From positions 1 to 43,621 of the forward strand of contig JAKSCO010000215.1 of assembly GCA_022360575.1 (NCBI GenBank): a stretch of DNA of 43,621 bases, read 5' to 3'. Shown here piece after piece: positions 39,206-43,621 of this stretch (position 1 is its first letter; each line of letters begins with the position of its first letter). The notes below the pieces were generated by a model. That model did not search any database and had not been told where the DNA came from. It saw nothing but the letters and a program-made list of their open reading frames with translations. The stretch comes from Bacteroidales bacterium (GTDB taxonomy: Bacteria; Bacteroidota; Bacteroidia; Bacteroidales; UBA12077). Made by a program: the position numbers and the translations under genes.

Positions 39206-39581
39206 TCAATTACTTGTTTGTTTTGTATTTTACCCAATCAAACAAGCTTAAACAAAGACTTATGGTTGAGGAATCTAATAAAAATCATCAAAAACATGAT
39301 AAGTATAAAACAATTTCATTTTTAACTAAACTCCACATAAAAACAAGAATACCATCCTCAACTACAAGTAATTATTGAACATAATAAAAGAGTATAAAAA
39401 ACATAATTGATTCTCAATATCCCTCCCATTAAGTACAGTTTGTGAAAACTAGGACTAAAATATTTAAAAAGAAGCATCATACTTAATCTTTTCTTTGATG
39501 CTTCTTTTCAATTCTAATTCGTAAGAATATTTAGGTTATTTTAATTGATGAAGTAACCTTTGGGAAGTTAGAAAAAATTCA
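39206..39581. other. Intergenic, holds a terminator only
   Basis: Between the transposase fragment and the FabF stop. Apart from the hairpin at 39467-39508 I see no gene, promoter or RNA here. It may contain unrecognised remains of the insertion that left the IS4 fragment. Confidence 0.5.
39467..39508 (-). terminator. Rho-independent terminator after fabF
   Basis: A 13-bp perfect stem (AAAAGAAGCATCA at 39467-39479, its complement at 39496-39508) with a 16-nt loop. On the minus strand it ends in CTTCTTTTTAAATA. It is 75 bp past the FabF stop, so FabF would normally be cut off from the PKS genes unless transcription is made terminator-resistant. Confidence 0.65.
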
Positions 39582-40832
39582 CTAATCAGTAAATTTCTTA
39601 AAAACAACACTAGCATTATGTCCCCCAAAGCCAAAAGTATTACTTAATGCATATTCAACCATTTGCTTTTTGCCACTGCCTGTAACAATATTGATTCCTT
39701 TAGGAATATCAGGATCAAGATTTTTTGTGTTTATTGTAGGCGGTATAAAATCATTTTTTACGGCGTAGATTGTAGCGAGAGCTTCAATAGCACCTGCAGC
39801 GCCTAATAAATGACCAGTCATAGATTTTGTTGATGAAATAAAAAGATTATCAAGATTTTCTTCAAAAACACTTTTAACAGCTAAAAGTTCAGGAATATCT
39901 CCTGCTGGGGTAGAAGTTCCATGAGCATTAATATACTGAATTTCTTTCGATGAAATCCCGGCTCTTTTTAGTGCATTTTTCATACTTAATGCAGCGCCTC
40001 TTCCCTCTGGATGTGGAGCTGAAATATGATAAGCATCAGAAGACATTCCTCCCCCTACAAATTCAGCATAAATTTTCGCACCTCTATTCTTAGCGTGTTC
40101 ATATTCTTCCAATACAATGGCACCTGCACCTTCCCCAGCAACAAAACCATCCCTATCAACATCGTAAGGGCGAGAGGCTTCATGATAATTTTCATTAGTA
40201 GAAATTGCTTTCATTGAACTGAATCCTCCAATAGATGTTTCTGTAATTGGATATTCTGACCCACCAGCAATAATCAAATTAGCATCTCCCATTTGAATAT
40301 AGTTATATGCATCTAAAAGTGCATGATTTGAAGATGCACAAGCAGAAACTGTAGTATAATTTACACCATAAAAACCAAATTCCATGGCTATTAATCCTGG
40401 AGCCATATTTGATATCATCTTAGTAATAAAAAAAGGACTTAGTTTATGTCTTCCTTCATTTCGAGAATATTCAATCACTTCTGTTTCATATGAGTTTATT
40501 CCACCTATACCTGACCCCCAAATTACTCCACATCTTTCTTTATCTATCTTGTCAAGTTCCAACCCAGAGTCCTTAATAGCTTCTCGAGCAGATACAAGTG
40601 CGTGTATACAATAATTATCTGTTTTTCTAAGTGTTTTTTTATCAAAATGATTAAGTGAATCAAAGTTTTTTAACTCACAAGCAAATTTTGTTTTAAAGTT
40701 TGTAGTATCGAAATTAGTTATAAGCCCAACTCCATTTTTACCTTTCGCAAGTCCAGAAAAGAACTCATCCACATTATTTCCAATAGGTGTCAAAGCACCT
40801 AGTCCAGTAATAACAATTCTACGTTTATTCAT
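39582..40832 (-). CDS. fabF: Stand-alone 3-oxoacyl-ACP synthase II (FabF-type KS)
   Basis: 416 aa, the full FabF length. It begins with RRIVITGLGALTPIGN. Catalytic triad: Cys165 in VSACASSNH, His304 in NAHGTSTPAGD, His341 in MTGHLLGAAGA. It ends with NTFGFGGHNASVVF. It condenses malonyl-ACP with acyl-ACP (decarboxylative Claisen condensation). As a free KS beside a PKS it may build the starter chain or be a second copy of the housekeeping gene. No ACP, HMG synthase or chain-length factor accompanies it, and its active-site Cys is intact, so it is not a decarboxylating KS of the beta-branching kind. A good promoter lies just upstream and a terminator just downstream, so it may be expressed alone. 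Confidence 0.93.
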   Translation of the reverse strand: MNKRRIVITGLGALTPIGNNVDEFFSGLAKGKNGVGLITNFDTTNFKTKFACELKNFDSLNHFDKKTLRKTDNYCIHALVSAREAIKDSGLELDKIDKERCGVIWGSGIGGINSYETEVIEYSRNEGRHKLSPFFITKMISNMAPGLIAMEFGFYGVNYTTVSACASSNHALLDAYNYIQMGDANLIIAGGSEYPITETSIGGFSSMKAISTNENYHEASRPYDVDRDGFVAGEGAGAIVLEEYEHAKNRGAKIYAEFVGGGMSSDAYHISAPHPEGRGAALSMKNALKRAGISSKEIQYINAHGTSTPAGDIPELLAVKSVFEENLDNLFISSTKSMTGHLLGAAGAIEALATIYAVKNDFIPPTINTKNLDPDIPKGINIVTGSGKKQMVEYALSNTFGFGGHNASVVFKKFTD

Positions 40833-40865
40833 ATATACTTAATTGTTTAGATTTTAAATAGACAG

Positions 40866-40896
40866 TAAATATAGTTTTTTTTACATATTATCCCAA
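40866..40896 (-). promoter_or_regulatory. Bacteroidota-type promoter of fabF
   Basis: On the minus strand TTG (40894-40896) lies 20 bp before TATATTTA (40866-40873), matching the -33 TTG / -7 TAnnTTTG pattern with one mismatch in the last base. Transcription would start near 40859, leaving a leader of about 27 nt before the FabF start at 40832. Confidence 0.5.
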
Positions 40897-41107
40897 CGAT
40901 TGGTTTATAGTTGTTCTTGCAGCGAGAAAGAAAATATAGACTAAAAAAGACATATAAATTTTTCTTTTATCGTATTTTTTTTTCATTGGGATAAATTATT
41001 TTTTTGATCTATTAATACCGAAATTACTCCAATAATTATTACACATTGATAAAAATAATAAAACTATTAGTCAATAGCTAAAACGTTATGGATTAATTTG
41101 CAAAGCG

Positions 41108-41115
41108 CAAATATA
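41108..41115 (-). promoter_or_regulatory. Possible second -7 box upstream of fabF
   Basis: TATATTTG on the minus strand, a perfect TAnnTTTG box. The nearest upstream TTG is 24 bp away, more than the usual 19-21 bp, so this may be chance. The 489-bp gap between FabF and the NusG-like gene holds no other clear feature. Confidence 0.3.
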
Positions 41116-41321
41116 TTTTATTCATTCTTCTCTAGCCGTCAATTATTGACACAATACACTTTGGTAAAAAATACTTCTTTTAATTTTTCAATGTAATCTA
41201 ATTTCTCCTATGTAAACGATTAAAAATCTTTTACTATTTCTTTATTATCAAAAGAAATAAACTCCTTAGTTATATAATCTAACACTCGATTAATGAAAAC
41301 ACAACCTTACTTGTAACTTTC

Positions 41322-41894
41322 TTATACAACCATTTCATGCTTCTTCTCGACCATACTCGTACATACATCAATAAAAACAGTCTGATTAATTTCTTGAAGC
41401 TGAATACCGAATCGAGTTTTAGATTTTTGTTTTACCAAAATTCCTTCATATCCGGCTAACGGTCCATATATAATCCTTACTTCTTCTCCTTCATTGAAGC
41501 TTGGCTCAACCGACACTTCTTGTTCAAGATTTAGCATTTGTTTAATGCCTTCGATGCAATTAAAATTGATTTTTGACGGTTTACCTCCACAATGTATGAA
41601 CGTCATTATTTTGGGAGTCTGACAGATTTGATGCAAATAACTTTCTTCGGTATGTACAAATATATAGCTTGGAAAAAGGACTTGATCAATCATCCTTTTA
41701 TTTCGGCTTTTGTATATACGTAATGTCTTTGTTATTGGCAGAAATACTTCGTATCCTCTAAACTCTAACTCTTGTTGGACTACTTTTTCGGCTCTTGGTG
41801 AAGTATAAAACACATACCAGTTTTTTCTTGACTCTGGCACTAAAACATCTTCCTTATCCCCTGTATGGGAATGAAATTTGGATGTGATTGACAT
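41322..41894 (-). CDS. Specialised NusG paralogue (UpxY-type transcription antiterminator)
   Basis: 190 aa. An N-terminal NGN domain (KNWYVFYTSPRAEKVVQQEL, about residues 25-44, then VFLPITKTLRIYKSRNKR and VLFPSYIFVHT) is followed by a C-terminal KOW domain (FNEGEEVRIIYGPLAGYEG). Proteins of this family ride on RNA polymerase and let it pass terminators in long operons; in Bacteroides they control capsule loci, and related NusG paralogues control antibiotic clusters elsewhere. Here it is the first intact gene before a 40-kb one-direction cluster with PKS genes of 11.5 and 10.5 kb. It is probably the cluster's own antiterminator; this is inference from family and position. Confidence 0.9.
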   Translation of the reverse strand: MSITSKFHSHTGDKEDVLVPESRKNWYVFYTSPRAEKVVQQELEFRGYEVFLPITKTLRIYKSRNKRMIDQVLFPSYIFVHTEESYLHQICQTPKIMTFIHCGGKPSKINFNCIEGIKQMLNLEQEVSVEPSFNEGEEVRIIYGPLAGYEGILVKQKSKTRFGIQLQEINQTVFIDVCTSMVEKKHEMVV

Positions 41895-41914
41895 ATATAA
41901 AGGGTTTTGGGCTT

Positions 41915-41947
41915 CATAACTAAATATAGCTCCGCTTGGTCGTTATG
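41915..41947 (-). promoter_or_regulatory. Inverted repeat in the leader of the NusG-like gene
   Basis: Arms CATAAC (41915-41920) and GTTATG (41942-41947) enclose 21 nt that contain a small AGC/GCT stem. It lies 20-50 nt before the start codon, in the untranslated leader predicted from the promoter at 42060. Specialised NusG proteins are known to act through 5' leader sequences, so this hairpin is a candidate recognition site; the evidence is only its position and symmetry. Confidence 0.25.
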
Positions 41948-42059
41948 CAAATATGCTTTCAACTAAAAAATATCGCTTACATTTATCTGATTGTCTTTGT
42001 AAAAAAATTGTTAATTAGTAAAAACGTCAAATGACATCAATCAACCTCAAAAACACCCC

Positions 42060-42067
42060 CAAATATA
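42060..42067 (-). promoter_or_regulatory. -7 promoter box for the NusG-like gene
   Basis: TATATTTG on the minus strand is a perfect TAnnTTTG box. No TTG was found at the expected -33 distance. Transcription from here would begin near 42053 and leave a leader of roughly 160 nt, which suits an UpxY-type regulator acting on leader RNA. Confidence 0.35.
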
Positions 42068-42111
42068 AACGTTTTTTTTTTAACCCGTTACTCGATAGTA
42101 ATTTTTTTTCA

Positions 42112-42573
42112 TCAGCAATATATATTACGATTAAGCTGTTTGCTTAGGTAAGTGGCGAATTTTATACTGAACGTGGATTTCCATTTACCACCTGGGTCGT
42201 ATATCATTACATAAAAAGGTTCTTCGGGGTCGCCTATTATTTTTCCCATTCCCGGTAAAGCCCATGTGTCTGAGAACCACTTTTTGCACTGTTTTTACTT
42301 GTTTGAAGTACAGGTCATTTATTGAAATCTTTCCATTATCAATGGCCTTATCTATCAAATTCATTAGTTTTTGAGCTTTGTCTTCGGTTTCTTTGCCATA
42401 CATGCTAACAAACCGCTTAACGTAGGGAACCTACAAGCGCACTTTTTTATCGCCAACTATCTTTCGCAGTTGTTCTGCCTTTTTGGGGTCAGCAACTGGT
42501 CTTTTGTTTTGGTTTTTCCATCGAGCAACAGGTAGCGTTTTATGATTCGTTCTTCTAATATAAAACTCTTCAT
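42112..42573 (-). pseudogene. Decayed P-loop ATPase gene (frameshifts, stop, broken Walker A)
   Basis: A coherent protein can be followed only by switching frames. From ATG at 42571-42573: MKSFILEERIIKRYLLLDGK, shift, RPVADPKKAEQLRKIVGDKK, in-frame TAG, VPYVKRFVSMYGKETEDK to YFKQVKTVQ, shift, KWFSDTWALPGMGKIIGDPE, then PFYVMIYDPGGKWKST and FSIKFATYLSKQLN to a TGA. The last part looks like the Walker A region of a RecA/DnaB-like ATPase, with the Gly before Lys replaced by Trp. Everything after the first strand is missing. ATPases of this look are common on mobile elements, but the exact family is not recognised. A 72-codon frame at 42185-42403 is part of this remnant, not a gene. Confidence 0.65.
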
Positions 42574-42622
42574 AGGTACAATTTATTTTTCTGCTTTAGA
42601 CTTTACTTTTCGCGAGTAGAAT

Positions 42623-43222
42623 TTAGTTGCAATTCCAATCATAAACTGTTCTTTCAATAATAGCACTATCAACTCCGTCCTCGATATGTAAAACAATATT
42701 TTTCCTACATGTATCTATGTCAGAAAATAAACAACTAAATACTTTGTTTATTTCAGAAACATAAGCATTAACATTTGATTCGTCAATCGCAAAGATATCT
42801 TCGTTAACATGTGTGTACTTACTTAAAAGATCAATTGCTTTTTAAAATTTTTTCTTTGTTCCTGAAATATCTAATTTAAGCTCTTCAGCAATAAATGTAT
42901 CAGAGAGCCCACCTTGAATAGCATACTTCACCCTTTGATTCCTTGTGATTCCATTTTCTTTGCCCTCTATTTCATTTTTATACCACGAGCATAGTAATAG
43001 ATTTTTGTCTGGAGCCAACCTTTTTAATAAATGTCTTGATAATTCTCTTAAACTATAAGCATAGTTATTAAACCTTAAATCATTACTTAATTGATTTAAA
43101 TTAGCATGACATGCCTTTAGTAGATTTAATTCAAAATCTGTTTCTATATATTTATCAAATATTCCATCAAATAAATTCGATTCTTTCATTACGTATCTCT
43201 CTTTTAAAATGTAACCTAACAT
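42623..43222 (-). pseudogene. Interrupted gene of unknown function, nuclease/defence-like
   Basis: An apparent 126-aa frame ends at a TAA (42842-42844). The same frame continues without a break as KAIDLLSKYTHVNEDIFAID and on to NIVLHIEDGVDSAIIERTVY and a TAA at 42623, so a single nonsense change has split one protein of about 200 aa. Met12 (43189) is the better start. The alpha-helical sequence, with RNQRVKYAIQGGLSDTFIAEEL followed by LSKYTHV, reminds me of proteins annotated as predicted pPIWI-associating nucleases, whose nuclease part would lie beyond the present end. That recollection is weak and unverified. It abuts the right flanking repeat. Confidence 0.55.
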
Positions 43223-43621
43223 ATATATAAAAATACAACGCTCTTTGCATTGCTCTTATATCTTTTTATTATACTCGTATTATCCAAATGTTTACTTGTT
43301 TAAACGGCTATTAAAGACTTTTACCTTTTGCATAATTTTTAGTTAGAGTGTGGCATCGTTAATACACGATACATTCTGCAAGCCTCGAATTTTAGAGTTT
43401 TCGTGAGATATTTATTGAAATATTACAGAAAAATTATGGCTCGATTGTTTGGGCTTACCTGCCCAAGGTGTTTGGGCTTACCTGCCCAAGGTGTTTGGGC
43501 TTACCTGCCCAAGGTGTTTGGGCTTACCTACCCAAGGTGTTTGGGCTTACCTACCCAAGGTGTTTGGGCTTACCTACCCAAGGTGTTTGGGCTTACCTAC
43601 CCAAGGTGTTTGGGCTTACCT
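43218..43621. repeat. Right copy of the direct repeat that brackets the cluster
   Basis: Same orientation as the left copy at 100-368 and similar along its length, beginning AACATATATATAA. It differs by an insertion of about a dozen bases near 43243, scattered substitutions and a much longer terminal array. It runs off the end of the window, so its true right end is unknown. Confidence 0.85.
43446..43621. repeat. 23-bp tandem (minisatellite) array, at least 7.6 units
   Basis: Seven full 23-bp units start at 43446, 43469, 43492, 43515, 43538, 43561 and 43584, and a partial unit runs to the window end. Units 1-3 carry TTGGGC-TTACCT-GCCCAA. Units 4-7 all have one G-to-A change that shortens the right arm to ACCCAA. 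The ordered change shows local unit-by-unit expansion. The sequence ends inside the array, which may be an assembly limit. Confidence 0.92.

Noticed and set aside
42185..42403. 72-codon frame as an independent small gene
   Set aside because: Its first half joins upstream coding sequence past a stop, and its second half is out of frame with a P-loop-like continuation, so it is part of a decayed gene.
43446..43621. Tandem array as a CRISPR array
   Set aside because: Units are contiguous 23-bp copies with no unique spacers, and no cas gene is nearby.

Overview
This window is AT-rich DNA, most likely from a member of the Bacteroidota. The evidence is the UpxY/NusG-like antiterminator, promoter candidates of the TAnnTTTG type, weak Shine-Dalgarno signals and the gene content. 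Nearly all of it is one trans-acyltransferase (trans-AT) polyketide synthase (PKS) cluster, read entirely on the minus strand, so transcription runs from high to low coordinates.

Right edge (41.9-43.6 kb): a roughly 300-bp repeat ending in a 23-bp tandem array, then two decayed genes. One is a nuclease-like or defence-like protein with an internal stop. The other is a P-loop ATPase with frameshifts, a stop and a damaged Walker A motif. Next come a specialised NusG paralogue, a stand-alone FabF-type ketosynthase with its own promoter and a strong hairpin terminator, and a fragment of an IS4-family transposase.

Core (12.2-38.8 kb): a free methyltransferase, then two giant PKS proteins with no cis-acyltransferase domain. 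PKS A is ACP-ACP-KS-DH-KR-cMT-ACP-ACP-KS-KR-ACP-KS. PKS B is DH*-ACP-KS-DH-KR-ACP-ACP-KS-ACP-ST-C, where ST is a sulfotransferase domain and C a condensation-like domain. The protein break falls between a KS and its DH, and related short helical motifs sit on both sides of it. After the PKSs come an alpha/beta-hydrolase/methyltransferase fusion whose hydrolase nucleophile is Ala, and a cobalamin-type radical SAM enzyme.

Tailoring and supply genes (0.9-11.9 kb): a metallo-beta-lactamase-fold hydrolase, two trans-acyltransferases, an enoyl-CoA hydratase, a membrane-anchored hydrolase, a FATP-type acyl-CoA synthetase, a nitroreductase, a type II thioesterase, an Sfp-type phosphopantetheinyl transferase and an adenylylsulfate (APS) kinase. 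A hairpin terminator lies beyond the last gene. A second copy of the flanking repeat marks the left edge, so the cluster is bracketed by direct repeats.

Working model (inference): the ligase and perhaps FabF supply an acyl starter to the N-terminal ACP pair. The trans-ATs load malonyl units, and five KS domains build a partly unsaturated, C-methylated chain. There is no thioesterase domain at the end of the line. The chain instead reaches a KS-ACP-ST-C terminus, and the APS kinase can make PAPS for the ST. An unusual PAPS-dependent sulfation or release step, together with the condensation domain that lacks the second His of HHxxxDG, is the most unusual part of the system. No enoylreductase and no HMG-synthase beta-branching cassette is present.
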